A stretch of 64,000 bases of DNA from Asanoa sp040654855 (GCF_040654855.1 NZ_JBFAIU010000004.1:1-64000), one strand, 5' to 3'; shown: positions 26,071 through 35,678, counted from the first letter of the stretch. Program-made: numbers and translations. Notes: generated by a model from the letters alone, not told the origin.

Positions 26071-26688
26071 CTAGATCTGGTGCTGCTTCTCAGCGGCCTC
26101 GCCGAAGATCGACTGCCACTGCTGAGCGGTGAGCGCGTTCCGATCTTCCGCTGCCGCGTAGTTCTCTTTGATCTTGCCCAGCGCGTCGGCGGTGTCGTGC
26201 AGGTGCTCGATGATGCGTTCGAGCTCGGAACGGAACGACTTGTACAGCATCGTGTGCTTGCTATGGATCTCGGTGGCGCCCTTGTGGCCACCCAAGGTCG
26301 GAAACTCCGCACTGGCCGGCCCGTCGATCTTTTCGAGGATCCCGGGCATCGCGTAGTAGAGCCGGCCGAGATAGGCGGCCCGCTCGCGTAGCCACTTCTG
26401 CGTGGCCTCGAGCGACTCAAGGTCCACGCCCGTCTGGGCGTCGGGCGCCGCCTCGGTCAAACCCTTGGGGGCGACGTCGGGCCGTGACGTGCCGACGTTG
26501 GCCTGGTCGACTCGCATGTCGAAAGCGAGCGGACGATCCCACTCGCCATGGATGCGGTCGCCGTTGTTGTCGACCGTCATGACCGAGCCGTCTTTGAGCT
26601 GGAGCTCCACAGTGTTTTGGTCGATCCGCTTCCAGCTGTCGACCTGTGCGTCGAGCTCCTCGTTGCCGGACTCGAACTTCTCCCCCAT
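26071..26688 (-). CDS. ESX-locus helical protein of unknown function
   Basis: A 205-residue protein. The first 60 residues look beta-rich (NTVELQLKDGSVMTVDNNGD). The rest is helical, with TMLYKSFRSELERIIEHLHD and a WQSIFG near the end. It has no signal peptide or transmembrane helix. ATG 26688 with GGGGAGAAG upstream is clear. It lies 26 bp upstream of the large WxG gene and is probably its co-transcribed partner or chaperone. Family not recognised. Confidence 0.65.
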   Translation of the reverse strand: MGEKFESGNEELDAQVDSWKRIDQNTVELQLKDGSVMTVDNNGDRIHGEWDRPLAFDMRVDQANVGTSRPDVAPKGLTEAAPDAQTGVDLESLEATQKWLRERAAYLGRLYYAMPGILEKIDGPASAEFPTLGGHKGATEIHSKHTMLYKSFRSELERIIEHLHDTADALGKIKENYAAAEDRNALTAQQWQSIFGEAAEKQHQI

Positions 26689-26885
26689 TGCTTCTCCCCA
26701 GGTCTCGGCGGCCGATGATGGTGCCGGACGTCAATGCGTACCCTACCGGCCACCCGACGAAGACGGTTGCCGCTGCTCGGATGCTGGCTCGAGTTGTCCA
26801 GAGAAGACGGTCCCCGCAGGAACGCCATCGCGCCCGCCCATAGCCGAAGCAGCTGCCAGGTGGCCGGCCCGAGCCCGCGCGGCCC

Positions 26886-28472
26886 TCATGGTTGCCCCGG
26901 AGGTCGTGGCGCCGGTCGCTCGTCGGCCTGGCCTTGTGCCTCGCCGTGGTGTGGATCGGGCCCGCGACCCGGTGGCGGCGCGCCGAACGCCGGCTGCTGC
27001 GGCCAGGGGCCGTTGGTCGGCTGCTGCGAGGAGGGCCCGTATGTCGGCGGCTGAGGCGCGGGGCCGTATGCCGGTGGCTGAGGCGCGGGGCCGTATGCCG
27101 GCGGCTGAGGTGGGGCTCCGTATGCCGGCTGCGGTGGAGGCGCGCCGAACCCGGGCTGCTGCGGTGGAGGCGGATAGTGGCCCTGCTGCGGCGCGTACCC
27201 AGGTGGAGGCGGATAGTGGCCCTGCTGCGGCGCGTACCCAGGTGGCGGCGGCCCACCCCACTGCGGCCCAGACCCCTGCGCGCCCGGGAACCCCGCCGCA
27301 GAGAGCCGCCGGCGCCGGCGGCGGTTGGACCACACCATCAGCACCACGATCGCGGCCACCACGGCCAGGCAACCAAGTCCGTAGACCAGCAGGCCAGCCG
27401 GGTTGGTGAACTTGATGCCCAGGCCCGAGCCGTCGTCGCTGTCCTCCGCGGAGCCTGGCGCCCGCGAGGCATCGTCCGGCACGGGAGCCGCCGCACCGAG
27501 CGGGTTGGCCTCGACGGTCCGGACGTCAGCGGTCAATGCGCGTACCGGATCGATGATGCCGAAGCCGTAGAGGTAGTCCCGTCCTTTGTTGCCCTTGTCG
27601 GTAGCAGTGCTGACCAGGCGGTTGATGACGTTGGCGGCGTCGAGGTCCGGGAACCGCGCCCGGATCAGCGCGACCACCCCGGCAGCGATCGCGGCGGCGG
27701 TGCTCGTGCCGGTGCCGACACCGTAGCCGTTGCCGAAGTTGACCGACGCGATCACGTCGACGCCGGGCGCGGTCACGGCCAGCTCGGCGCCTCGGCTCGA
27801 GCCCTCCCAGACCTTGCCCTTGCGGTCGACGGCGCCGACGGACACCACACCGGGGTGCCTGGCGATCTGACCGAGGTCCTCGCCCTCGTTGCCGCTGCTC
27901 GCGACGACGACCACATCGCGTTGTTGCGCGTAGGTGATCGCGTCGTCGAGCTCGGAATAGACTAGGCGGGAGAGCGTAGCCATTGAAAGGCTGATCACCC
28001 CGACCCGCTGGTCGGCGGCCCACCGGATCGCCTCGGCCATCGCCTCGGTCGAGTCGCCGACCGCCGCGGGCATGATCTTGGCTTGCGGCGCGATGCCGAG
28101 CAAGCGCTGTTGACCGCCGCCCCGCCCAGCGATCAGGCTCGCCATCGCGGTCCCGTGGCTCACCTTCTTGTCAGGATCGGTGCGACCGTCCGCGGCGGCG
28201 CCAGGCACAAAGGCCTTGCCAGGCACAACCTGGCCCACGAGATCCTGGTTGGTCGCCTGAACGCCGCTGTCGATGACGGCGACCGTCACGCCCGCACCCT
28301 TCGTGATCTGCTGGGCGCGCGGGATGCGGAGCGTGTCGAGATGCCAGGACAGTGACCGCACGGTGTCCGCGTGCGCCGGCGTCGCGAGCAGCGGTAGCGT
28401 CGCGACCGTCAGCACGGCCGTCGCCGCGGCCAGCCACCGCGCGTGCGAACGTCGGTCTCTGATCTGCTTCAT
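26886..28472 (-). CDS. mycP: Mycosin (MycP) subtilisin-like protease 2 of the ESX locus
   Basis: A 528-residue mycosin. A signal peptide (about 1-35, ending ATPAHADT) precedes a subtilase domain with Asp in AVIDSGVQATN, His in VSHGTAMASLIAG, Asn in ASSGNEGE and Ser in GTGTSTAAAIAAG. A transmembrane helix near AGLLVYGLGCLAVVAAIVVL follows, then a cytosolic tail of about 150 residues built of Pro/Gln/Tyr/Gly repeats. Two perfect 39-bp DNA repeats (27163-27240) encode PPPPGYAPQQGHY twice. Two mycosins in one ESX locus is unusual compared with mycobacteria, which have one per system. Start ATG 28472 is fixed by the signal peptide; its ribosome site is weak. Confidence 0.88.
   Translation of the reverse strand: MKQIRDRRSHARWLAAATAVLTVATLPLLATPAHADTVRSLSWHLDTLRIPRAQQITKGAGVTVAVIDSGVQATNQDLVGQVVPGKAFVPGAAADGRTDPDKKVSHGTAMASLIAGRGGGQQRLLGIAPQAKIMPAAVGDSTEAMAEAIRWAADQRVGVISLSMATLSRLVYSELDDAITYAQQRDVVVVASSGNEGEDLGQIARHPGVVSVGAVDRKGKVWEGSSRGAELAVTAPGVDVIASVNFGNGYGVGTGTSTAAAIAAGVVALIRARFPDLDAANVINRLVSTATDKGNKGRDYLYGFGIIDPVRALTADVRTVEANPLGAAAPVPDDASRAPGSAEDSDDGSGLGIKFTNPAGLLVYGLGCLAVVAAIVVLMVWSNRRRRRRLSAAGFPGAQGSGPQWGGPPPPGYAPQQGHYPPPPGYAPQQGHYPPPPQQPGFGAPPPQPAYGAPPQPPAYGPAPQPPAYGPAPQPPTYGPSSQQPTNGPWPQQPAFGAPPPGRGPDPHHGEAQGQADERPAPRPPGQP
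27163..27240 (-). repeat. Two perfect 39-bp tandem repeats in the mycosin 2 tail
   Basis: 27163-27201 and 27202-27240 are identical and keep frame (13 codons each). Further imperfect repeats with GCCGTATGCCGG lie downstream (27060-27125). The repeats lengthen the Pro-rich cytosolic tail and could vary in number between strains. Confidence 0.85.
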
Positions 28473-28590
28473 CTCACCGCCCGAGTCGCTGTCAAGGCCG
28501 GGCAGCGCGACCAGCGCATCGGCGGTCGTGACTGTCCGTGAGCCCAGTGTAGAGCGCGTCACTCGGCCGCGAAGGACCCGCAAGTGTGCC

Positions 28591-28617
28591 TGTGGATAAC
28601 TGCCAGCCTGTGGATAA
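28591..28617 (+). repeat. Two DnaA-box-like repeats
   Basis: TGTGGATAA occurs at 28591-28599 and 28609-28617, inside a direct repeat GCCTGTGGATAACT with 18-bp period. It lies in the 245-bp gap between the convergently oriented promoter side of mycosin 2 and the end of the gamma-glutamyltransferase gene. TTATCCACA is the E. coli-type DnaA box. No replication genes are nearby, so an origin is unlikely. Confidence 0.5.
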
Positions 28618-28717
28618 CTCGATGTGGGGACCGCCGCAGGATCGAAACTGTTCACCGACCACAACGGACGCGGCGGCGACCGAATCTCGGCGCCGCCGCG
28701 TACGAAGAGGGGGTGCT

Positions 28718-30532
28718 TCAGTGCGAGTTCTTGGTGCGTACGACGCCTGCCGCGCCGCCACCACGGCGGACCGGTTCGGCCGTCGCGATCATGCCGCCGT
28801 GCCGGGTGAACTCGATCGCCGTGGCGGCGCCGAGCTCGGGCGTGCTGACGAACTCGGGTTGGCCGAGCGCCTTGAGATCAGCGCCGTAGGCCGTGATGAA
28901 CGCCGGCTCCGCCTGCGGCGCCGTGCTGTTGCGCTGCGACGCGCGCGGCGCGGCCATCGCCTCGGGCAGGGTCATCCCGAGATCGATGCGGTTGACCAGC
29001 ATCTGCAGCACGGTGGTGATGATCGTGGCGCCACCTGGGCTACCCAACGCCATGAACGGCTTGCCGTCGTCGAAGACGATCGTCGGCGACATCGACGACC
29101 GCGGCCGCTTGCCCGGCGCGGGCAGGTTCGGGTCGGGCGGCGCGCCCGGCGTCTGGATGAAGGTGAAGTCGGTCATCTCGTTGTTGAGCAGGAAGCCGCG
29201 GCCCGGCACCACCATCGCGTTGCCGCCGGTCTGCTCGATGGTGAGGGTGTACTCCACGACGTTGCCCCACTTGTCAGCGACGGTGAGGTTGGTCGTGCTC
29301 TGCCCCGGGTTGCCCTCGGCGCCGGCGGTGGCGGTCGCGCACCCGCCATATTGGCCGTCGGGGTTGCCCGGCGCGACGGGCTTGACGAACGCCTTCGCGG
29401 GGTCGATCAGGCAGGCGCGTTCAGCGGCGAACCGGTCACGCAACAGCTCGTCGAGCAGCCGCTGTGGGGTGTCGGCGCCGACGTAGCGGTTGCGGTCCGC
29501 GAACGACAACGCGCTGGCCTCGAGATAGTGGTGCAGCGCCTCGACAGCGCTCATGTCCGACAGGTCGAACCGCTCCAGGATGTTGAGCGCCTCGCCCACC
29601 GCGACGCCACCGCTCGACGGGGTCGACATTCCGTAGACCGTGTATCCGCGGTAGTCCGACCGGGTTGGCGCCGGGAACCGGACGTCGTAGCGGGCGAGGT
29701 CGCTCAGCGTCATGCCGCCGGGACGAATCTCGTACGCCCAAGGCTCCGCGGGGTCAGTGGCCACCGGCGGGTGCTGCACCGTCGACACGATGTCGCGGGC
29801 GATCCGGCCCTCGTAGAACGTGTCGGTGCCGTGCCGGGCGATCTCCCGGTAGGTGTCGGCCAGGTCAGGGTTGCGGAAGCGCGAGCCGACCGCCGGCGGC
29901 TGCCCGCCCGGCAGGTAAAGGTCGCGGGTCGAGCCGAACTGCGCGAACTGGGCGGTGTTGTCGGCGATCTGCTGACGGAACGTGGCGTCGACGGTGAACC
30001 CGCGCTGCGCGACGTCGGCCGCCGGCGCGAGGGCCGCGGACAGCGACCGGCTGCCCCACTTGCGCACGGCTTCTTTCCAGGTCAGCAGGGTTCCGGGCAC
30101 GCCGGCAGCGATGCCGCTGACCCGCGCCTCCTGGAACGCCATCGCGGCGCCGTCGGCCTTGAGGAAGGCGTCCTCGCCCATCGCGCGCGGTGCGGCCTCG
30201 CGGCCGTCGATCGTGTGCACGCGCCGGGTCTTGGCGTCGTAGTAGACGAAGAAGCCGCCGCCACCGATGCCGGCGGAGAACGGCTCGGTCACGCCGAGCG
30301 TCGCGGCGGCCGCGACGGCGGCGTCGACGGCGTTGCCGCCCCGGCGGAGCACGTCGAGGCCCACCGCGGTGGCGGTCGGGTCGACGGTCGAGACGGCGCC
30401 GCCAAAGCCGACGGCCGTGGGATCCCTGGGTGGCTCGCCGCCACCACCATGCGCGAGCGCCGGGCTCGAGCCCGGCGCCACCAGCCCTGCCGCGGCTACG
30501 GCAGCGACGACTGCGATCTTTCCGAGCTTCAT
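28718..30532 (-). CDS. ggt: Secreted gamma-glutamyltransferase
   Basis: A 604-residue Ntn hydrolase precursor. The signal peptide (about 1-27, ending PALAH) directs export. Autoprocessing should occur before the first Thr of STTNLTVAD (about Thr413), which then becomes the catalytic nucleophile of the small subunit. Substrate-site motifs LNNEMTDF and MALGSPGG follow as in characterised enzymes. It cleaves gamma-glutamyl bonds, for example in glutathione, outside the cytoplasm. There is no clear operon partner. The convergent and divergent neighbours are unrelated. Confidence 0.92.
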   Translation of the reverse strand: MKLGKIAVVAAVAAAGLVAPGSSPALAHGGGGEPPRDPTAVGFGGAVSTVDPTATAVGLDVLRRGGNAVDAAVAAAATLGVTEPFSAGIGGGGFFVYYDAKTRRVHTIDGREAAPRAMGEDAFLKADGAAMAFQEARVSGIAAGVPGTLLTWKEAVRKWGSRSLSAALAPAADVAQRGFTVDATFRQQIADNTAQFAQFGSTRDLYLPGGQPPAVGSRFRNPDLADTYREIARHGTDTFYEGRIARDIVSTVQHPPVATDPAEPWAYEIRPGGMTLSDLARYDVRFPAPTRSDYRGYTVYGMSTPSSGGVAVGEALNILERFDLSDMSAVEALHHYLEASALSFADRNRYVGADTPQRLLDELLRDRFAAERACLIDPAKAFVKPVAPGNPDGQYGGCATATAGAEGNPGQSTTNLTVADKWGNVVEYTLTIEQTGGNAMVVPGRGFLLNNEMTDFTFIQTPGAPPDPNLPAPGKRPRSSMSPTIVFDDGKPFMALGSPGGATIITTVLQMLVNRIDLGMTLPEAMAAPRASQRNSTAPQAEPAFITAYGADLKALGQPEFVSTPELGAATAIEFTRHGGMIATAEPVRRGGGAAGVVRTKNSH

Positions 30533-30621
30533 TGCCCCTCCTGGATCAGCATGCGTCTCTATGTCCTACCGCCACCGTCCACGATCGGCAACATGGCAAA
30601 ACGCTCCCCGAAGGTAACGGA

Positions 30622-31377
30622 TCAACTCAGCAACAGGACCGACAAGCGGCGGCGGGCGAGCCAGGTCGTGCCGGCGCCCATGACCAGGAGGTACGCGACG
30701 GCGATCGGCACGCCGGCGCCGAGCTGGCCGGTGGTGAGGCCACGCATGAGCTCGATGCTCTGGTAGAGCGGCAGCGCCGCGACCAGCGCCTGCAGCACGG
30801 GCGGATAGATCGACAACGGATAGAAGGTGGTCGCGAACAGGAACATCGGGAGCATGACCAGCTGCAGGTACTGGTGGTGGTGCGGCTCGCGGATGTAGGT
30901 GGCGGCGGCCAGGCCGGCGGCGGAGAAGGCGTACGCGATCAGGACGGCTGCCGGCACGGCCAGCACCGCCCACCAGGAGTGCACCATCCCGAGGAGGGCG
31001 ATGACCGCGAAGAAGCAACTCGACGACAGGGTGCTGCGCAGCACGGACGCGGCGATCTCGCCGAGCGCGATGTCCCCGATCCGCATCGGCGTCGTGACGA
31101 TGGCGTCGTACACCTTGTCGAACCGGACCCGCCACCAGACGTTGCTGGTCGTCTCGTTGACCGCGCTGTTCATCGCCGAGGTGGCCAACAGCGCCGGCGC
31201 CACGAACGCGGCGTAGCTCGACGCACCGGAGTCGCCGCTGACCAGCTGCCCGATGCCGACACCGATGGACAGGAGATAGAGGAAGGGCTCGAAGATGCCG
31301 TTGACGACGAGGTTCCACGGTCGGCCGTGGCGCAGCACCCAGAGGTGGCGCACGACGATCAGGTGGGCGGACGACAC
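30622..31377 (-). CDS. ABC-2 type permease (DrrB/DrrC-like), second
   Basis: A 251-residue membrane protein with six predicted helices and the ABC-2 signature near VWWRVRFDKVYDAIVTTPMR. GTG 31377 has GGGAG 8 nt upstream. It is the third gene of the ATPase-permease-permease unit (33125-30622) and pairs with the permease just upstream to form the membrane channel of a drug/antibiotic exporter. Substrate unknown. Confidence 0.85.
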   Translation of the reverse strand: MSSAHLIVVRHLWVLRHGRPWNLVVNGIFEPFLYLLSIGVGIGQLVSGDSGASSYAAFVAPALLATSAMNSAVNETTSNVWWRVRFDKVYDAIVTTPMRIGDIALGEIAASVLRSTLSSSCFFAVIALLGMVHSWWAVLAVPAAVLIAYAFSAAGLAAATYIREPHHHQYLQLVMLPMFLFATTFYPLSIYPPVLQALVAALPLYQSIELMRGLTTGQLGAGVPIAVAYLLVMGAGTTWLARRRLSVLLLS

Positions 31378-31391
31378 GGTTCAGGCTCCCT

Positions 31392-32171
31392 TCACGCGTG
31401 GAGGTGTCGCCGGTACGTGCGGCGCGCAGCCAGATAGCCGACCGCGCAGAGGGCGCCGAGATAGCCGACGTGCACCGCCGCGAGCGGCCACGACACCGTT
31501 CCGAGGCTCAGCGAGCGGCAGAGGTCGACCCCGTGCCACAGCGGGGTGGCGTAGACGAGTGGTCGCACGACCGCCGGCAGCTGCTCCACCGCGAAGAACG
31601 TGCCGGAGAACAGGTAGAGCGGCATCACCACCCACTTGAAGATGCCGTTCACGGGCCGCACGTCGGGCAGCGTGACGGCCCAGGCCGCCGAGGGCAGCGC
31701 GAACGCCATCGCGGTCAGGGCGGCGGCGGGCAGTGCCAGCAGCACCAACGGCGACTCCGCCGCGCCGAACGCGACCATCACCGCCACGAACACCGCGGCG
31801 CTCAGCGCCACCCGCGACGCCATGAAGAGGAGATGACCGTGCAGGATGTCCTCCGGCTCCAGCGGCGTACCGGCGGCGACCGGGTACGCGCCGCCGGGGC
31901 CACGGTTGACCGCCACCGGGAACGCGGCCTCCACGATGCCGTTCTGCATCGCGGCCGCCGCCAGGATCCCGGGTGCGAAGAACGCCAGGTAGTCGACGCC
32001 GCCGAGGGTCGCCGAGTCCGGACCAACGAGCCGGCCCAGGCCGAGACCGATCGCGACCAGGAACAACAACGGATTCGCGATGCTGATTACCACGGTGCCG
32101 CGCCAGGTGCGGCGGTAGCGCAGGATCCAGTACTGGTAGGCGCGCAGCGCCATCGTGTCGGCGGCCACCAT
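31392..32171 (-). CDS. ABC-2 type permease (DrrB/DrrC-like), first
   Basis: A 259-residue six-helix permease. RYRRTWRGTVVISIANPLLF at the N-terminus and the intracellular GGAYPVAAGTPLEPEDILHG loop are typical of daunorubicin-type ABC-2 permeases. Its ATG directly follows the ATPase stop codon (TGA-ATG with no gap). It works with the other permease and the ATPase as an exporter. Confidence 0.85.
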   Translation of the reverse strand: MVAADTMALRAYQYWILRYRRTWRGTVVISIANPLLFLVAIGLGLGRLVGPDSATLGGVDYLAFFAPGILAAAAMQNGIVEAAFPVAVNRGPGGAYPVAAGTPLEPEDILHGHLLFMASRVALSAAVFVAVMVAFGAAESPLVLLALPAAALTAMAFALPSAAWAVTLPDVRPVNGIFKWVVMPLYLFSGTFFAVEQLPAVVRPLVYATPLWHGVDLCRSLSLGTVSWPLAAVHVGYLGALCAVGYLAARRTYRRHLHA

Positions 32172-33125
32172 TCAGTCCACCAGCGTCCGGCCGGTGAGCG
32201 CGAGGAACACGTCTTCGAGACTGGCCCGGCGGACCATCGCGGTCGCCGGCCGCAGGCCGACCTGATGGACGACCGCGAGCGCCGCCTCACCCTCGGCGGT
32301 GTACCAGAGGACACGGTCGGGCAGTTCCTCCAGCCGGTCCCGGATCGCGGCGTCCCGCAGCTTGGCCACGGCCTTGTCCTGCTCGCCGATCTCGAAGCGC
32401 AGCTCGAGGACCTCCCTTGTGGAGTGTTTGGCGATCAGCTCGGCCGGCGTTCCCTGCGCGACGATCCGGCCCTTGTCCATCACGATCAGCCGATCGCAGA
32501 GCTGTTCGGCCTCGTCCATGTAGTGGGTGGTCAGGATCAGGCTGACGCCCTGCTGTTTGAGCCGGAACAGCCGGTCCCACAGCACGTGGCGGGCCTGCGG
32601 GTCGAGTCCGGTCGTGGGTTCGTCGAGGAGCAGGATCTCCGGCTCGTTGATCAGCGAGCGAGCGATCGTCAGCCGCCGCCGCATCCCGCCGCTGAGCGCG
32701 TCGACCCGCTCGCCGCCGCGCTCCGCGAGCTGGGCGAACTCCAGCAGTTGCGCGCTGCGGGCGGCGATCAGCTGTCTCGGCAGCCCGAAGTAGCGGCCGT
32801 AGATCAGCAGGTTCTCCAGCACGGTCAGGTCGCGGTCGAGCGCGTCGTCCTGCGGCACGACGCCGAGCCGGGCGCGGATCTGCCGCCCAGCGGTGAGGGA
32901 ATCCATGCCGAGCACTCGCAGCGTGCCCGCCGTCGGCGGCGACACGCAGGCGATCATGCGCATCGTCGACGACTTGCCAGCGCCGTTGGGGCCGAGGAAG
33001 CCGAACGACTCGCCACGTCGCAGCGTGAAGTCGATGCCATCGACCGCGGTGAACGGGGTGCCGTGGCGGTCGCGGGGCGGGTAGCGCTTGACGAGGCCGG
33101 CCGCCTCCACGAGGACATCGGGCAT
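32172..33125 (-). CDS. ABC exporter ATPase, DrrA-like
   Basis: A 317-residue ATPase of the DrrA (antibiotic resistance) family. Walker A GPNGAGKSS, Q-loop VPQDD, signature LSGGMRRR, Walker B LLLDEPTTGLD and switch His in LTTHYMDEAEQL are all intact. A C-terminal domain of about 90 residues follows, as in DrrA. ATG 33125 is used because homology begins there (DVLVEAAGLVKRY). A longer in-frame start at 33176 (ATG) cannot be excluded; neither has a good ribosome site. The divergent gene at 33258 shares the promoter region. Confidence 0.88.
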   Translation of the reverse strand: MPDVLVEAAGLVKRYPPRDRHGTPFTAVDGIDFTLRRGESFGFLGPNGAGKSSTMRMIACVSPPTAGTLRVLGMDSLTAGRQIRARLGVVPQDDALDRDLTVLENLLIYGRYFGLPRQLIAARSAQLLEFAQLAERGGERVDALSGGMRRRLTIARSLINEPEILLLDEPTTGLDPQARHVLWDRLFRLKQQGVSLILTTHYMDEAEQLCDRLIVMDKGRIVAQGTPAELIAKHSTREVLELRFEIGEQDKAVAKLRDAAIRDRLEELPDRVLWYTAEGEAALAVVHQVGLRPATAMVRRASLEDVFLALTGRTLVD

Positions 33126-33257
33126 GTCGATGATCGTAAGAAACCAAGCAGTGTGCTGTCGAGATATTTCAATCATGAGTACGACTATTGCGTGCGTGTG
33201 TCGCGTCCTGGCACGATGACCGTCGATCCCGTCCCGACCCCCCAAGGAGCGGTAGAC

Positions 33258-35654
33258 ATGGCGGTCTCGCGCCGAAGATTCGTGACCTCAGTGGCGGCCG
33301 GGTCCGCCCTCGCCGCTGTCTCCACCACCGAGCTGGCTGCCGTCCTGGCCAGCCCGGCCAGCGCCGCAAGCCCACCGGGCGACGTCGTCGGCAAGATCTC
33401 GGTCGGCTATCAGGGCTGGTTCGCCTGCCCGGGCGACGGCGCGCCGATCGGGGGCTGGTGGCACTGGTCGCGCGACCGGTTCCAGCCGCCCTCGCCCGGC
33501 AACACCACGATCGTGTCGTGGCCGGACATGCGCGAGTACACGCGCGGCTACACGACCGCGTACCCGAATCTCGGCAACGGGCAGCCGGCGCAGCTGTTCT
33601 CGTCGTACGACGACCAGACCGTCGACACGCACTTCAAGTGGATGCAGCAGTACAACTGCGACACCGCCGCACTCCAGCGGTTCAACCCGTTCGGCGACGA
33701 GGGCCCGACCCGGGACGCGATGGCGCAGAAGGTGCGGGCGGCGGCGGAGAAGTACGGCCGCAAGTTCTACATCATGTACGACGTCACGAGCTGGACGAAC
33801 ATGCAGTCGCAGATCAAGACCGACTGGTCCAGCAAGATGTCCGCACACACGGCTTCCGCGGCGTACGCCCGACAGAACGGCAAGCCCGTCGTCTGCATCT
33901 GGGGCTTCGGGTTCAACGACGACGGCCGCCCGTTCGCGCCCGCGGCGTGTCTCGACGTCGTCAACTGGTTCAAGGCGCAGGGCTGCTACGTGATCGGCGG
34001 CGTGCCCACGTACTGGCGCCAAGGCATCAACGACTCGCGACCCGGGTTCTCCGAGGTCTACCACGCGTTCAACATGATCTCGCCGTGGATGGTCGGCCGC
34101 ACCGGTGACCTGGCCGGCCTCGACTGGTTCTACACCAACGTCAACGTCCCCGACCAGGCCGACTGCAACGCCAACGGCATCGACTACCAGCCCTGCGTGA
34201 TGCCGGGTGACCTGTCGTCGGGTCACCGCCGGCACGGCGACTTCTACTGGCGCCACCTCTACAACATGATCCGCGTCGGCGCGGCCGGCCTCTACGTCTC
34301 GATGTTCGACGAGTACAACGAGGGCAACCAGATCGCCAAGACCTCCGAGACCCAGGCCACGACCCCCGCCGGCGCCAACATCCGCGCCCTCGACGAGGAC
34401 GGCACGTTCTGCTCGTCGGACTACTACCTACGGATCACCGCCGACGGCGGCCGCATGCTCAAGGGCCAGCTCGCGCTGACACCGAACCGGCCCACCCAGC
34501 CCACCACCGGTGGCGCCCCGCCCGACCCGCCGACCGGCAACCTCGCGCTCAACAAGCCCACCTCGGCCAGCTCGCAGAACGGCGGGTTCGCCGCCGGCAA
34601 CGCGGTCGACGCCAACGTCGGCAGCTACTGGGAGAGCGCCAACAGCGCGTTCCCACAATGGCTGCAGGTCGACCTCGGCACCGCGGTCCTGGTCAACAGG
34701 GTCGTGCTGAAACTTCCGCCCGGCTGGGAGACACGCACCCAGACGATCCTGGTCCAGGGCAGCACCAACGGCTCGCAGTGGACGACGCTCGCGCCCAGCG
34801 CCGGGGTGACCTTCAACCCCGGCTCCGGCAACACCGCGACTGTATCCGTGACCGCCGCACAGGCCCGCTACGTGCGCCTGACGATCAGCGGCAACACCGG
34901 GTGGCCGGCGGCCCAGATCGCGCAGTTCGAGGTGTACGGCGGGGTCAGCGAGCCCGGCAGCCCGCCCACCCCGCCCGGCAACCTGACCGTGACCGGCAAG
35001 ACCACCACGAGCGTCTCGCTGTCGTGGACCGCGTCGAGCGACGACGTGGGTGTGGTGGGCTACGACGTGCGCCAGGGCTCGACCGTGGTCGGGTCGCCGG
35101 GCGGCACCTCGTACACCGTGAACGGCCTGAGCCCGAACACCGCCTATGCGTTCTCGGTAGTGGCGCGCGACAACGCGGGCAACGTGTCGAGTCCATCCAA
35201 TGTGGTCAGCGTGACCACCAACGCGCCACCGGCCAACACCAACCTGGCGCTCGGTCGGCCGACTGCCGAAAGTGGACACACGCAGAGCTACGGCTCGGGC
35301 AACGTCGTGGACGGCAACGCCGACAGCTACTGGGAGAGCCCCAACAACGCGTTCCCGCAGTGGGTGCAGGTCGATCTCGGCGCGGCGACCTCGGTCAGCC
35401 GCGTCGTGCTCAAGCTCCCACCGCAGGCCGCCTGGCAGACCCGCACGCAGACGCTGTCGATCCAGGGCAGCACCAACGGCTCCACGTGGAGCACTCTCGC
35501 CGCGTCCGCCGGTCGTGTCTTCAACCCGGCGACCGGCAACGCCGTGACCGTCACGTTCGCGGCGACCTCGACCCGGTACGTCCGGGTCAACGTCACCGGC
35601 AACACCGGTTGGCCCGCCGGGCAGCTGTCGGAGCTGGAGGTCTATGCGAGCTGA
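33258..35654 (+). CDS. Tat-exported GH71/99-like glycoside hydrolase with discoidin-FN3-discoidin modules
   Basis: A 798-residue extracellular protein. The N-terminus SRRRFVTSVAAGSALAAV is a twin-arginine-type signal ending near SPASAAS. Residues about 40-410 form a TIM-barrel domain resembling GH71/GH99 (VGYQGWFACPGDG at its start; DEYNEGNQIAK about residue 351 as the likely catalytic acid region). Then come a discoidin/F5-F8 type C domain (about 428-555), a fibronectin III domain (about 570-650) and a second discoidin domain (about 660-798) nearly duplicating the first (YWES, FPQWLQVDLGTA versus FPQWVQVDLGAA). AAGGAG precedes ATG 33258. It probably acts on plant or fungal polysaccharide; the exact substrate is unknown. 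Confidence 0.83.
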   Translation: MAVSRRRFVTSVAAGSALAAVSTTELAAVLASPASAASPPGDVVGKISVGYQGWFACPGDGAPIGGWWHWSRDRFQPPSPGNTTIVSWPDMREYTRGYTTAYPNLGNGQPAQLFSSYDDQTVDTHFKWMQQYNCDTAALQRFNPFGDEGPTRDAMAQKVRAAAEKYGRKFYIMYDVTSWTNMQSQIKTDWSSKMSAHTASAAYARQNGKPVVCIWGFGFNDDGRPFAPAACLDVVNWFKAQGCYVIGGVPTYWRQGINDSRPGFSEVYHAFNMISPWMVGRTGDLAGLDWFYTNVNVPDQADCNANGIDYQPCVMPGDLSSGHRRHGDFYWRHLYNMIRVGAAGLYVSMFDEYNEGNQIAKTSETQATTPAGANIRALDEDGTFCSSDYYLRITADGGRMLKGQLALTPNRPTQPTTGGAPPDPPTGNLALNKPTSASSQNGGFAAGNAVDANVGSYWESANSAFPQWLQVDLGTAVLVNRVVLKLPPGWETRTQTILVQGSTNGSQWTTLAPSAGVTFNPGSGNTATVSVTAAQARYVRLTISGNTGWPAAQIAQFEVYGGVSEPGSPPTPPGNLTVTGKTTTSVSLSWTASSDDVGVVGYDVRQGSTVVGSPGGTSYTVNGLSPNTAYAFSVVARDNAGNVSSPSNVVSVTTNAPPANTNLALGRPTAESGHTQSYGSGNVVDGNADSYWESPNNAFPQWVQVDLGAATSVSRVVLKLPPQAAWQTRTQTLSIQGSTNGSTWSTLAASAGRVFNPATGNAVTVTFAATSTRYVRVNVTGNTGWPAGQLSELEVYAS

Positions 35655-35678
35655 CGACCGGATCCCCGTCGGCCGCTG

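Noticed and set aside
28591..28617. Replication origin
   Set aside because: Only two boxes, no AT-rich unwinding region, and no dnaA, dnaN or gyr genes nearby.
31398..33257. Long in-frame extension upstream of the GH-like protein
   Set aside because: It runs opposite the ABC permease and ATPase genes. The Tat signal and ribosome site fix the real start at 33258.
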